Shown here: positions 12,330-25,800 of the stretch, in pieces
Layout: every line of letters starts with the position of its first letter
Position numbering within the stretch: position 1 is the stretch's first letter
Assembly: GCA_029851415.1 (NCBI GenBank)
Contig: CM056744.1
Span: forward strand, 119,630,838-119,694,837
Source of the DNA: Eretmocerus hayati
Lineage: Eukaryota > Arthropoda > Insecta > Hymenoptera > Aphelinidae
Reading direction: 5' to 3'
Length of the DNA stretch: 64,000 nucleotides
Notes under the pieces: generated by a model
Databases searched by the model: none
What the model saw: the letters and a program-made list of their open reading frames with translations, nothing else
Told to the model about the DNA's origin: nothing
Position numbers and translations under genes: made by a program

Positions 12330-13135
12330 CTTCAAATCTCCGAGAAGACTGGGGAAAGGCAGTTATCTTGACCACTTTTGAGAAAGGAGACAAATAGGAC
12401 TGTAATAACTTTAGAGGCGTAGCTCTCCAAGCATCGTGCATTAAAATTATATTCACTTTGATAATGAAGAAGCTACAGCGGTTCATAGACAGAATAATCG
12501 GAAACTATCAGTGTGACTTTCAGCGAAGTTGATTGACCATAGACCAAACATACGCTTTTCAAGGCAAATAGCGAGGAAAAATAGAGATCATAAGCAACCG
12601 TCGCACCACTTGCTTGTAGACTTTGCAAAAATCTAAGACTCGATAATAAGAGACAAAATGTATGAGATACTTAGGCTACTAGGTATCCCAGACAAATTCG
12701 TGAGGCTAATCGCCGTGACCCTAGATATAACATCTCGACAAGTGAGGATAGGCAAGATCTTATCAGATCCATTTGAGATAGTAAGTGGCTCAAAACAGAG
12801 TGACGTGATGTCTCCGGGATTATTGAATTTCGTGTTCGAGTACGTAGTAAGACCCTCAGAGTAACTGCGGGCTCCGCCTCCGAGCAAGCTACATGATCAA
12901 ACTTCTGGAATATGCAGATGACTTGATTACTGTGGGTATCAGGAAGGACGTAGAGGAGAAAGCGGAAATCCTGATTCCGAGCACGAGGAGATTAGGACTA
13001 GAAGTGAGCAAAAATGGAGTGAATGGTTATGGAAAGGAATCACACGAGTTACAACTTAGAACGTATCCGAATTGCAAACTACTCCTAACCAAGAGTTCAA
13101 TCGTTCAAATACTTAGGGACCTCACAGACCCGAGA
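12330..13135 (+). pseudogene. decayed non-LTR retrotransposon reverse transcriptase
   Basis: Conceptual translation across frames gives the classic order of a LINE reverse transcriptase. First comes an FEKGDK-x-DCNNFRGVAL block with an in-frame TAG after the K, then IIGNYQCDFQ and a degenerate LTIDQTYAF. Next are LLGIPDKFVRLI, VRIGKILSDPFEIVSGSKQSD and VMSPGLLNFVFEYVVR, and finally LLEYADDLITVG with the catalytic ADD. Several stops and at least two frameshifts break it, and both ends are missing. This layout is typical of RTE/I-group-like LINEs with a downstream-style 'KKGD..DC.NYRGI' motif; I cannot fix the clade. Not functional. Confidence 0.75.
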
Positions 13136-13476
13136 TAACACCATGAGAGTTGATCTAGAAAAGAGAACTGGTGCAGGATGTAGGCACTTCGGTTCACTGC
13201 AGGACTTCAGTTTCATTTGAAATTGCACAACTCCCCTTTTTTGGGAAGAGATGGAATCTCGAATGAAAACCAGATATTTTCCCAACTGTAGATATGCTCA
13301 TAAGTTGTGGAAATCAAAATCTCGTCTCATACGTTTATCCTCGATTTGAACTCTAGGATCCTCGGAAAGTTGTATAATCTTCAAGCTCAATCTTGAGAGC
13401 TAGTCTATCATTGCTGAGAAGAGTCCATGAATCAATACACAACCATTATTTGTTCCTTCATAAGAAAATTCCCACA

Positions 13477-13482
13477 TTTATT
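13477..13482 (-). terminator. poly(A) signal AATAAA of the four-Kazal gene
   Basis: Minus-strand AATAAA lies 79 nt past the TGA at 13561-13563, the expected place for a short 3' UTR. Confidence 0.6.
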
Positions 13483-13560
13483 TGTATTTTGAGTCGTTGA
13501 CGTACATTAAACCATAAATTAATAAATCCAACTGACTCTGCATCAAGATCAATCATCTTC

Positions 13561-13858
13561 TCATTCTGGTTTGTCAACAGCTGCTTCACATGGCCCAACA
13601 CTCACTTGTTCGATGCCTGAAACGTGTGAAAATATCATCGATGAGTTGAAGCGCTATCCAGAATGACTATTCCAATTGAGTAAGGTTCATTACTTGGTTT
13701 GCATTTCTTTGCACATTCCAGAGTACTAGGGTTGGGGTAAGTGATCCCATCACTACCACAGACAGGGGAAAGCTCATAAGTTGAGGCACACGGTATGTCA
13801 CAGACTTCCTGCTTCTCGGATCGCTTAGTTATCACGGGAGCTGGATTCATTGTTGTCT
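13561..13858 (-). CDS. Kazal module D: exons 8 and 9 of the four-domain gene
   Basis: Exon 8 is 13858-13694 (acceptor tttctag, donor gtaatg, 165 nt). Exon 9 is 13616-13561 (acceptor tttcag, 56 nt with TGA). The domain reads CDIPC, nine residues, VCGSDGITY, NPS in place of the canonical NPC, CAKKC, then VSVGPC and a short tail ending DKPE. The intron between the two exons is 77 nt, against 87 nt in the other three modules. Being the only module with a stop codon, it is the C-terminal one. Confidence 0.85.
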
Positions 13859-16800
13859 CTAGAAATTTGATACGAATGGATTACTACACTGCCGCAACTG
13901 TCCAACAGATGTGATCCTCTGTGGGTCACATCCGATCGATCGTAAATTGAATGGACTAGGGGATAAAACGTCCGCCGACAAAAGTAGACGCGTTTACAGC
14001 AGGTGACAAAAAAATATGTCGTATACAAGGTGACAAGAATGAGAAAACTCAGAAAAAGAAAGAGGAAATGTGTAAGAAGTGAGAGGAGAAGTATACGATA
14101 AATGCAGTGAGATGGCGAAGACAAGGAGTGAAGAATCCAAAGTTCTATGTGTCTCGAAAGAAGTGAGGTTAGAATTGGAAGCGCAAGAAAATGACCGGGG
14201 AAGCGATGCTGATAGATAGATAGATAGATACGCTTTATTCTGTCCGTAGGCGAAAACGGAGATATTACAATGCCACTTTGTATAAAATTTCTCAGGAATG
14301 AGAAGTGAAATTACCCGATACAGTGAAACCTCCATAAGGCGGACACCTCCGGTCGCAAAAAATATGTCAGCCTTATAGAGGTGTCCGCTTTATAGAGAGG
14401 CTACCTGAAAATGTCATGTCGGTAATTCATTGATTCTATAAAAATGAATGGTGTTAATTGGATCAAAATTGATTGTAGATAATTGAGATCAAGTCAATGA
14501 TTGAAATCCCCTGAACAGGAACGAGAGCGCTGTTGTTGCTCTCTGCAGCATAATCGGTGCGTTCGACGCAAAAACTAATATCATAATCAAGCCATCACCT
14601 GTCCGGCTAATAGAGGTGTTTATTTATGTGCTTTTATGGGCTAATGTAATCGAAAATTTTGTCCGCGTCCGGGTTATGGAGTGTCCGAATTAAAATGAGG
14701 CGAATTTGTGGAGGAATATAGGAGCTTGGCCAGTCGCAAGAGAAGTGTCCACCATATGGAGGCGTCCGCGTTTTAGAGGTGTCCGAAAAGAGAGGTTTCA
14801 CAGTACTTCTAGCAAGAGAAAAAAGAGAAAGCCATATGTATAAGTTTATACAGGATCGTATCGTTATAAGATACTTGGTCAGCGCTATCTACAGTCTTGT
14901 TTTCATCACAGAATGACCCGTCAGTTGGATTAATATCAGGTAACATTGTTGTAATAATACAATCAGTAACCCACTCTTTCGTACTGGGGGCGTCATTTCA
15001 ATACTTCTGGGATCATTGGGAGGCCTTGGGTGTCAAGCTTGAGCCTATGGGGTTTTAATGAATGTTCAAATAATTCCAATGAAGATGAGTTGCGCGGGAG
15101 GGGCGGGAGAGAGTTCCAGAGCCTAGCACCGCAACACTGAAATGAATATTCAGTGGTTTTGGGCCTAACTCTAGGTATGTTGAGATGTCTGACTTCACTC
15201 CTACTGGTGGGTCTGTGCTGACACTTATTGAACATTGCTGCCAGATATTCGGGTTCTTTTATTCTAATGGCTTTGTGAATGAGAACGGCTGCAAAGTACA
15301 GTCTACGCGAGTTCGAACGTAGCCAGCCCAGCCGCTCCCTGTACGGGGTGATGTGTATGTTTCTCCTGACGCCAAAAATGTATCTCACACATGAATTGTT
15401 CAGACGTTGCAGTCGCAGTCATTGGTTTTCACTAGCATCCAGGTAAACTACCGAGCAGTAGTCGAGGGGAGGTTGAACTAATATTTCGACTAGCCTACGG
15501 CGAAGAGTCTCGGTGGTACAAGCCCTGATGGATCGCAGACCATATAAGGATCTATTGACTTCCTTTACTACTTGGTAAATCTGCGATTCCCACTCGAGTT
15601 CACTGTCAAGCGTCACACCAAGACTCATAACGGCGAAGCTGAAGGGAATCGTCACTCTCCCTGGCATCCCAATGCCGACAGGTCCCAGTCCCTTCAACTC
15701 GTTGACGTTACTTGTAGAGCCAAAGGAGATGGTCTTTGTCTTGCCAGGGTTGAAATGCAGGCCGGAGGACTCAGCCCATCCAGCGACCGACCGTGCCGCC
15801 TTTTCTAGACGCGCGATGCCCTCCGTTATACCATCCTTCTCGATATGCAGGTAAATCTCGAGGTCATCTGCATAGAATACGTGGGCTGTCTGCAAAGTAT
15901 ATCTGGCAAGTCATTACCGTATAGACTGAACAAAAGTGGCCCGAGAACGGAACCTTGTGGAACGCCCGGGTTGGTTGTGAGCCAATCAGAATGACCACTA
16001 CATTGTGATGTCACTATTCGAGAACGCCCTTATATGTTTTTATCCACATAAGTGCCGTCCTCGAGAACCCTAGTATGTGAAGTTTATGGAACAGTTCACA
16101 TGGTGATATGGTGTCAAATGCCTTGCTAAAGTCAAATAGTAGTAGTAATGTAACCATTTTCTCGTCTTTAGCAATCCGAATGTCGACGGTTAATTTTAGC
16201 AACGCTGTCTGAGTATTGTTATGTTGACGAAAACCAGTCTGGAGGGATGCTGATGACATCTAAGGCTGGGAAGACAAAGTGGGTCATGGGAAATCATGAC
16301 AAGATCGGCAAGAAAGACAACTGTCAGGAAGTATGGGCACATTTGTCGTTGAAGGAGGAATCGCATCAAGAAGGGAAAAAACGCGGTAAATTTGAAAAAT
16401 ACAACTAGATGGAAGAATTAATGATAGAGAATGGTAGGTCAAAGGTGACAGATTCATTCAAAGAATATAGCAGAGAGATCGGTGAAATCATGGAGAGGAA
16501 AGGGATGACAAGCAAAAATCAAAATGATCATTAAAAAAGGAAGAATCAAGGAGTACAAAATACAAGGAGGAACGAGATACTCCCCGAGAGAAGCGATCTT
16601 CAAGGCATAAGAATGAGCCGAGCGAATCGAAAAACGAGAGAAGCAAAGAAAACAGAGTTGAAAGGAAAGGAGGAGATGGGAAGAAAATATCCATGAAGAG
16701 AGGACCTGGAAACGAAGGAACAGAAAAAAACGAAGGAAGTATGAAGATTTGGTTCGAGGAAAAATTAAAGAGACATTCAGCCAAAATTCAGTAAAATAGA

Positions 16801-19800
16801 AGAAATGAGTGGAATATCAGGAAAGGTTAGAATTATTTGTAGGAGCAGAGAAGAGAAGGAAGAGATCATGAGCAAGAAACATCTGCTCAAAGGTTCCGAG
16901 GAATTTATCGAGCACGATTTGACTAGGAGAGAAAGAAGAACAAAATATATTCTGAGGAACATAGGAAAAGAAGGAAAAACCAAAAGAAACACTATAATAG
17001 TTGGATATGGGAAGATTACGATAGATGGGATAGTATGGAAATGGTGCGAATAATATCAGGGACTGGTGAATGAAGAAGTGGAACGGACGTCAGAAACAAT
17101 ATTTGAGATATGAGCTAAGTAATAAAGAAAAAAATGGTGTGCGTCCAGAGAACGCGCGGTTGATGACGAAGTCATAGGAGTTTGTTCAATAAATTCGCTA
17201 TATGCAGCTCAATTTTTCAATTTTCTTTGCTATGTAATATTTATTTCCGTTAATTATGGGGTTAGATGGCTGAGTCACTCAGAATTTAGTGAGACCAACA
17301 ATTTCCCAAATTTCAATCTTTCGCCGGCTCATATTTGCTTCAAAAATATTTCCGATGATTTTCTCATCTTCCGTGACGATTACTTCTCCAACAATATAGA
17401 TGATAAGGTCAGGGTACCCAACTTGCCCCCATAAGGCCATTTTCTTAATAACTTTGGTCTACCTCAACAATTTTCAATGTGCTTTAGCTCATTTTAAAGC
17501 TTTTTTTGAGACCTTCAAAATGAATTCAAATACCTACGTCCAGAGTCAATCATCTGGATCCAAGCTGTCTTAATTTTCTCAAGTGATTTTTTAGAGTTTA
17601 CAAAATGGTGTATACAACTTGCCCCCATTAAGCCATTTTCTCAATAACTTTGGTCTACTTCAACGATATTCAACGTAGTGCTTTAGCTCATTCTGGAGCT
17701 TGTTTTAGGACCTTCAAAATGCACTAAGTTACGTCTAATTTTGACGGATTGGAGCTGAACTGTCTGAATTCTTCCAAAATAAATGATGGAAATCGGCGAT
17801 AGAGTGTTTTTATCGCCGTGCACGCACATTTGGAGCTAATCGCCGGTCCAAAACACCTTTTCCGATCTATTTTGACGTGATAAACACATTCTGAGTGGTA
17901 AAAAAGTCGTATTGCACACCCTCTCGAGATAAACATATGGGGGCATGTTGAGTACACTCCGATGTTAGCATCCTTGTTTACAAATCGTCTCCGTGTTTCG
18001 CACATAAATTAGCTTAGATCCGAATTTTGCAACTTTGGAAAACAGATTTTACAGGTTCTGAAACAAGGAATCAAATGCGCTAAGGTATGTTAAGGTTGGT
18101 TGAACTCAAAAAATTTAGCAATAATTTTACTGAACGCAATTCCTTCGGTGCTTTCTTAGCTAAGCAATCACGAAAAATAGAAAAATCATTTCAAATTTTC
18201 TGGAGAACGCAGGAATGATTCGAGGTCGACGCACTATACTTGTGGGGACTCAAGAGTGCCGGAAAATCCGCTTCACTCGAATTCATGAGCTATCGAGATG
18301 AAACGAAATGGATTTTCTTCGTAATTTCCTGAGCTACAAGATGTGCCTACCTGTTTTTTACTTAAATGCGAAAGGGTGGAGGGGGGAGGAGTTGAATGGA
18401 AAAAAAAATATTAACACGGATTTTACCGAAAAATGAACTTGGGGTGTCCGGGGCATGAGTCCTACTGCCACCTGGGAAACACTTGATAGACATTCTTTGC
18501 GCGCATACCTAGAGTTTCAGCCCAAACCCGGGTCCGGGAACAAGTGCTGGGATCTCTGAGGATGAATTTTCGTCATGATGGAGTGCCAAAATGTAGGAAT
18601 TTCACCAAAATCACGGTTTTGAGGTAGTTTGCGGTTCTGCTGCCATGTTGAGAATACTTGTGGTGTATTACGTCATTGACTAACACGATTTTAAGCTCAA
18701 TCCTACGTCTAGGAATTGGTGCTGACAGCTTTGAGATCTATTATTAGCTCGAACTGTTCCTTGGGCACTGCCAACATCGCTATGAGATAGTTTCTAGGTA
18801 GGATTTTGATATGCTGCCAAGTTGGAAACGGTTTAGTCATATTCTGGATATGGTTAACAGAAGTTCAAGCCCAACCCCGATGCAAGGAATTGGTGCCAGA
18901 AATTTCTAGATCGATTTTATGAAAAAATTGATCCTATTTCGGTACGAATCTGATTGAAGATGATTCATTTTTGACGAGATTTTGACTTGCTGCCGAATTT
19001 GCGAAGATTCTATCACATTTTGATTTGGATGAACGAATCTTCTAACTCAATCCCGAGTCTTGGAATACGTGCTGGGATCCTGGACACCAACTTTTGTTCA
19101 TAATCGAATGCCAAACTGTGAGAATTTCACCAAAATCACGGTTTTGAGGTAGTTTGCGGTTCTGCTGCCATGTTAAGAATACTTGTGGTGTATTACGTCA
19201 TTGACTAACAAGATTTTAAGCTCAATCCCACGTCTAGGAATTGGTGCTGACAGCTTTGAGATCTATTATTAGCTCGAACTGTCCCTTGGGCACTGCCAAC
19301 ATCGCTATAAGACAGTTTCTAGGTAGGATTTTGATATGCTGCCAAGTTGGAAACGGTTTAGTCATATTCTGGATATGGTTAACAGAAGTTCAAGCCCAAC
19401 CCCGATGCAAGGAATTGGTGCCAGAAATTTCTAGATCGATTTTATGAAGAAATTGACCCTATTTCGGTACGAATCTGATTGGAGATGATTCATTTTTGAC
19501 GAGATTTTGACTTGCTGCCGAATTTGCGAAGATTCTATCACATTTTGATTTGGATGAACGAATTTTCTAACTCAATCCCGAGTCTTGGAATACGTGCTGG
19601 GATCCTGGACACCAACTTTTGTTCATAATCGAATGCCAAACTGTGAGAATTCCACCAAAATCACGGTTTCGAGGTAGTTTGCGGTTCTGCTGCCATGTTG
19701 AGAATACTTGTGGTGTATTACGTCATTGACTAACAAGATTTTAAGCTCAATCCCACGTCTCGGGATTGGTGCTGACAGCTTTGAGATCTATGATTAGCTC

Positions 19801-22800
19801 GAACTGTCCCTTGGGCACTGCCAACATCGCTATATGACAGTTTCTAGGTAGGATTTTGATATGCTGCCAAGTCGGAAACAGTTTTGTCATATTCTGGAAA
19901 TTGTTAGCAGAAGTTCAAGCCCAACCCCGATGCAAGGAATTGGTGCCAGAAATTTCTAGATAAAGTTTATGCAAGAATTGACACGGGTTCGGTCGAAATT
20001 TGATTAAAAATGACTGATTCTAGATGAGAATTCCATATGCTGCCAACTTGCAAACTATTTTATGACCTTCTGAAATGAATCAGCTCCATTTCAAGCTGAA
20101 TCTCGATTCTGGGGATCGGTGCCAAGGAATCTAAGATTCATTCTAAGCGGAAATTTACACGAGTTCGGTCGAAATTCGATTGGAAATGCCCGATTCCAGA
20201 TGAGGATTCGATATGCTGCCAACTTAAAAACTATTACATGACATCCTGGGATGAGTAAACTACATTTTGAGCTAAATTCCGATCCTGGATATCGGTGCCA
20301 GGGGCTCGCGCATGCACTCCATGCAAAATTTGACGCGACTTTGATTGAAAAATTATTGGAGATGCTGGATTCTAAATGAGATTCCGATATGCTGCCAACT
20401 TAGGAACTATTTCATAACATTCTGGGATGAGTGAGCAACATTTCGAAGTGAATCCCGATTCTGGAATCGAGTGCCAAGAATTCTGAGACGCGATTCATGC
20501 AAAATTTGACGCGACTTCGATTAAAAAATTATTGGAAATGCTGGATTCTAAATGATATTCCGATATGCTGCCAACTTAGAAACTACTTCATAACATTCTG
20601 GGATGAGTGAGCTATATTTTGAACTGTATCTCCATCCCGGAGTCTGGTGCCAAGACATCTGAGACGCGATTCATGCAAAATTTGACACGATTTCGATTCA
20701 AATATGATCAAGAATGGTGGATTCTAGATGAGATTCCGATATGCTGCCAACTGAAAAACTATCCCAGATCATTCTGGGATGAGTGAGCTACATTTTAAAC
20801 TGAATCTCTATCACGGAATCTGGTGTCAAGGAATTCAAGACGCGATTGATGCCAAACATTGGCACGATTTCGATTCAAATATGATTGAAAATGGTGGATT
20901 CTCGATGAGATTCCAATATGCTGCCAACTTAGTAACTATTTCATAACATTCTGGAATGAGTGAGCAACATTTTGAAGTGAATCCCGATTCCGGAATCGGG
21001 TGCCAAGAAATCTGAGACGCGATTCGTGCAAAATTTGACACGATTTCGCTTTAAATGTGATTGTAAATTGTGGATTCTAGATGAGATTTTGATATGCTGC
21101 CAACTTAGAAACTATTCCATAACATTCTGTGATGAGTGAGCGATATTTTGAACCGGGTCTCCATCCCGGAATCTGGTGCCAAGAAATTTAAGACGCGATT
21201 CATGCAAAATTTGACACGACTTCGATTGAAAAATTATTGAAAATGCTAGATTTTGGATGAAATTCCGATATACTGTCAACTTAGGAACTATTCCATTTCA
21301 TATTGTTATGAGTGAGCAATATTTTGAACTGAATGTCGATTATGGGGATAGGGCTGAAAATTATCACATGTATATTATGAGAAAATTTAGATAAGCTCAG
21401 TCCAAATCCGGTTGGAAACGCTTGATCCAAGATCGATATACAGCCCAAACTATCATATGACATTCTGTGTGGGGTCAGCTACATTTTTAGCTGAAATCCC
21501 ATTCGGAAATTGGTGCCAGATAATCCCGGATTCATCCTTCTTGATGAATGACATGATATCAGTTAAGACATGATCGAGATTGTTCCTCTCTGGATGGAAA
21601 TCAGGTATGCGGACAACTTGGAAACCATCTCATGACAACCTGGGACAAGTTAGCCCAATTCGGAGCCTAATCTTGATCCTCGGAATCCGTGCAAAAAAAT
21701 TTAAAACCAATTTTTAGCGAGAAATCACATGAGATCCGTTCAAATCTGATCGAAAATGTTACCGTTAGATTTGTGTTCTATTTGCTGCACACTGAAAAAT
21801 AGTCCGTTCAGTCTCTCTGATGAATAAAAGAGATCAAAATTATGAGGGAACATGCATATTCCACAACTCGGGTCCCTCCTTATTCCCAGTTTCACTTTAA
21901 AATATCCCAGTCCGTGAATAGTTATGTATAAAAGAGATGAGATGCGCCAAGAATGAAGTACTATTAGGAATCGAAGGATAGAAAATCGGACGATAGTCAT
22001 CCATTTGTAACATAGTACTTCATTCTTGGCGCATCTCATCTCTTTTGTACATAACTGTTCGTGGACTGGGATTTATTAAAGTGAAACTGGGAATAAGGAG
22101 GAACCCGAGTTGTGAAATATGCATGTTCCCTCATAATTCTGATCTTGTTCATTCATCAGAGAGACTAAACGGACTATTTTTTAGTTTGCAGCAAATAGAA
22201 CACAAATCTAACAGTAACATTTTCGATCAGATTTGAACGGATCTCATGTGATTTTTCGCTAAAAATTGGTTTTAAATTTTTTTGCACGGATTCCGAGGAT
22301 CGAGATTAGGCTCCGAATTGGGCTCACTTGTCCCAGGTTGTCGTGAGATGGTTTCCAAGTTGTCAGCATACCTGATTCCCATCTAGAGCGGAACAATCTC
22401 GATCATATCTTAACTGATATTATGTCATTCATCAAGAAGGATGAATCCGGGATTATCTGGCACCAATTTCCATATGGGATTTCAGCTGAAAATGTAGCTC
22501 ACCCCACACAGAATGTCATATGATAGTTTGGGCAGCATATCGATCTTGGATCAAGCGTTTCCAACCGGATTTGGACTGAGCTTATCTAAATTTTCTCATA
22601 ATATACATGTGACAATTTTCAGCTCCATCCCCATAATCGACATTCAGTTCAAAATATTGCTCACTCATAACAATATGAAATGGAATAGTTCCTAAGTTGA
22701 CAGTATATGGGAATCTCATCCAAAATCTAGCATTTTCAATAATTCTCAAATCGAAGTCATGTCAAATTTTGCATGAATCGCGTCTTAAATTTCTTGGCAC

Positions 22801-25800
22801 CAGATTCCGGGATGGAGACCCGGTTCAAAATATCGCTCACTCATCACAGCATGGAATGAAATAGTTTCTAAGTTGGCAGCATATCGTAATCTCATCTAGA
22901 ATCCACCATTTACAATCATATATAAATCGAAATCGTGTCAAATTTTGCACGAATCGCGTCTCAGATTTCTTGGCACCCGATTCCGGAATCGGGACTCACT
23001 CCAAAATGTTGCTCACTCATCCCAGAATGTTATGGAACAGTTTCTAAGTCGGCAGCATATCAAAATCTTATCTAGAAGCCACCATTTTCAATGATATTTG
23101 GATCGAAATCGTGTGAAATTTTGGCAAGAACCGCGTCTTAAATTCCTTGGCACTAGATTCCGCGATAGAGATTTAGTTCAGAATGTAACTCACTCTTCCA
23201 AGAATGCTATGGAATAGTTCCTAAGTTGGCAGCATATCGGGATTTCATCTAGAATCCGTCATTTTCAATAATTTTTTAATCGAAGTCGCGTCAAATTTTG
23301 CATGAATCGCGTCTCAGATTTCTTGGCACCCGATTCCGGAATCGGGATTCAGTTCAAAATATAGCTCACTCATCCCAGAATGTTATGAAATAGTTCCTAA
23401 GTTGGCAGCATATCGAAATCTCATCTAGAATCCAGCATTTCCAACAATTCCTTAATCGAAGTCGCGTCAAATTTTGCATGAATCGCGTCCCAGATTTCTT
23501 GGCACCCGATTCCGGAATCGGAATTCAGTTCAAAATGTAGTTACTCATCCCAGAATGTTATGGAATAGTTTCTGAGTTGGCAGCATATGAAAATCTCATC
23601 TAGAATCCACCATTTTCAATGATATTTGGATCAAAATCGTGTGAAATTTTGGCATGAACCGCGTCTTAAATTCCTTGGCACCAGATCCCGTGATAGAGAT
23701 TCAGTTCAAAATGTTGCTCACTCCTCCCAGAATGTTATGAGATAGTTCCTAAGTTGGCAGCATATCGAAATCTCATCTAGAATCCAGCATTTCCAACAAT
23801 TTCTTAATCGAAGTCGCGTCAAATTTTGCATGAATCGCGTCCCAGATCTCTTGGCACCCGATTCCGGAATCGGAATTCAGTTCAAAATGTAGTTACTCAT
23901 CCCAGAATGTTATGGAATAGTTTCTAAGTTCGCAGCATATCAAGATCTCATCTAGAATCCACCATTTTCAATCATATTTAAATCGAAATCGTGTCAAATT
24001 TTGGCATAAACCGCGTCTCAAATTTCTTGGCACCAGATTCCGTGATAGAGATTCAGTTCAAAATGTAGCTCACTCATCCAAGAATGTTATGGAATGGTTT
24101 CTAATTTGGCAGCATATCGGATACTCGTCTAGCATCCAGCATTTACGAAAAATTTTTAATCGAAGTCGCGTCAATTTTTGGAAGAATCGCTGCTCAGATT
24201 CCTTGGCACCCGATTCCGGAATCGAGATTCAGTTCAAAATGTAGCTCACTCATCTCAGAATGTTATGGAATAGTTTCTAAGTTGGCAGCATATTAAAATC
24301 TCATCTAGAATCCACAATTTACAATCACATTTAAATCGGAATCGTGTCAAATTTTGCACGAATCGCGTCTCAGATTTCTTGGCACCCGATTCCGGAATCG
24401 GGATTTACTTCAAAATGTTGCTCACTCATCCCAGACTGTTATGAAATAGTTCCTAAATTGGCAGCATATTGGAATCTCATCGAGAATCCACCATTTTCAA
24501 TCATATTTGAATCGAAATCGTGTCAAATTTTGGCATGAATCGCGTCTTAAATTCCTTGGCACCAGATTCCGTGATGGAGATTCAGTTTAAAATGTAGCTC
24601 ACTCATCCCAGGATGTTCTGGGATAGTTTTTCAGTTGGCAGCATATCGGAATCTCATCTAGAATCCACCATTCTCGACCATGTTTGAATCGAAATCGTGT
24701 CAAATTTTGCATGAATCGCGTCTCAGATTTCTTGGCACCAGACTCCGGGATGGAGATACAGTTCAAAATATAGCTCACTCATCCCAGAATGTTATGAAGT
24801 AGTTTCTAAGTTGGCAGCATATCGGAATATCATCTAGAATCCAGCATGTCCAATAATTTTTTAATCGAAGTCGCGTCAAATTTTGCATGAATCGCGTCTC
24901 AGATTTCTTGGCACTCGATTCCGGAATCGGGACTCACTTCAAAATGTTGCTCACTCATCCCAGAATGTTATGAAATAGTTCCTAAGTTGGCAGCATATCG
25001 GAATCTCATTTAGAATCCAGCATCTCCAATAATTGTTCAATCAAAGTCGCGTCAAATTTTGCATGGAGTGCATGCGCGATCCCCTGGCAACGATATCCTG
25101 GATCGGAATTTAGCTCAAAATGTGGTTTACTCATCTCAGGATGTCATGTAATAGTTTTTAAGTTGGCAGCATATCGAATTCTCATCTGGAATCGGGCATT
25201 TCCAAAAGAATTTCAACCGAACTCGTGTAAATTTCCGCTTGGAATGAATCTTAGATTCCTTGGCACCGATCCCCAGAATCAAGATTCAGGTTAAAATGGA
25301 GCTCACTGATTCTAGAAGGTCATAGAATAGTTTGCAAGTTGGCAGCATATGGAATTCTTATCTAGAATCAGGCATTTTCAACCGAAATTCGACCGAACCC
25401 GTGTTAATTCTCGCCTAAACTTGATCTAGAAATTCCTGGCACCAATTCCTTGCGACGGGGTTGGGCTCGAACTTCTGCTTACAATTTCCAGAATATGACG
25501 AAACTGTTTCCGACTTGGCAGCATATCAAAATCCTACGAAGAAACTGTCATTTAGCGATGTTGGCAGTGCCCAAGGGACAGTTCGAGCTAATCATAGATC
25601 TCAAAGCTGTCAGCAGCAATTTCTAGACGTGGGATTGAGCTTAAAATTTTGTTAGTCAATGACGTAATACACCACAAGTATTCTCAACATGGCAGCAGAA
25701 CCGCAAACTACCTCGAAACCGTGATTTTGGTGAAATTCTCACAGTTTGGCATTCGATTATGAACAAAAGTTGGTGTCCAGGATCCCAGCACGTATTCCAA

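Larger units (their letters stand above)
13990..17053 (+). pseudogene. purine-rich ORF1-like LINE remnant, split by a nested LINE
   Basis: Two purine-rich pieces (13990-14213 and 16246-17053) are interrupted by the LINE at 14214-16245 and its 9-bp target duplication. The end of the second piece translates as REEKEEIMSKKHLLKGSEE, then IEHDLTRRERR and IVGYGKITIDGIVWKW. This Lys/Glu-rich pattern matches my memory of hypothetical ORF1 proteins of insect LINEs that sit just before the endonuclease ORF. Upstream frames carry stops. Family assignment is from memory and tentative; the nesting is seen directly. Confidence 0.45.

Noticed and set aside
21740..22236. Pair of similar ~60-100-codon frames on opposite strands
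   Set aside because: They are mirror images caused by the inverted repeat, not duplicated genes.
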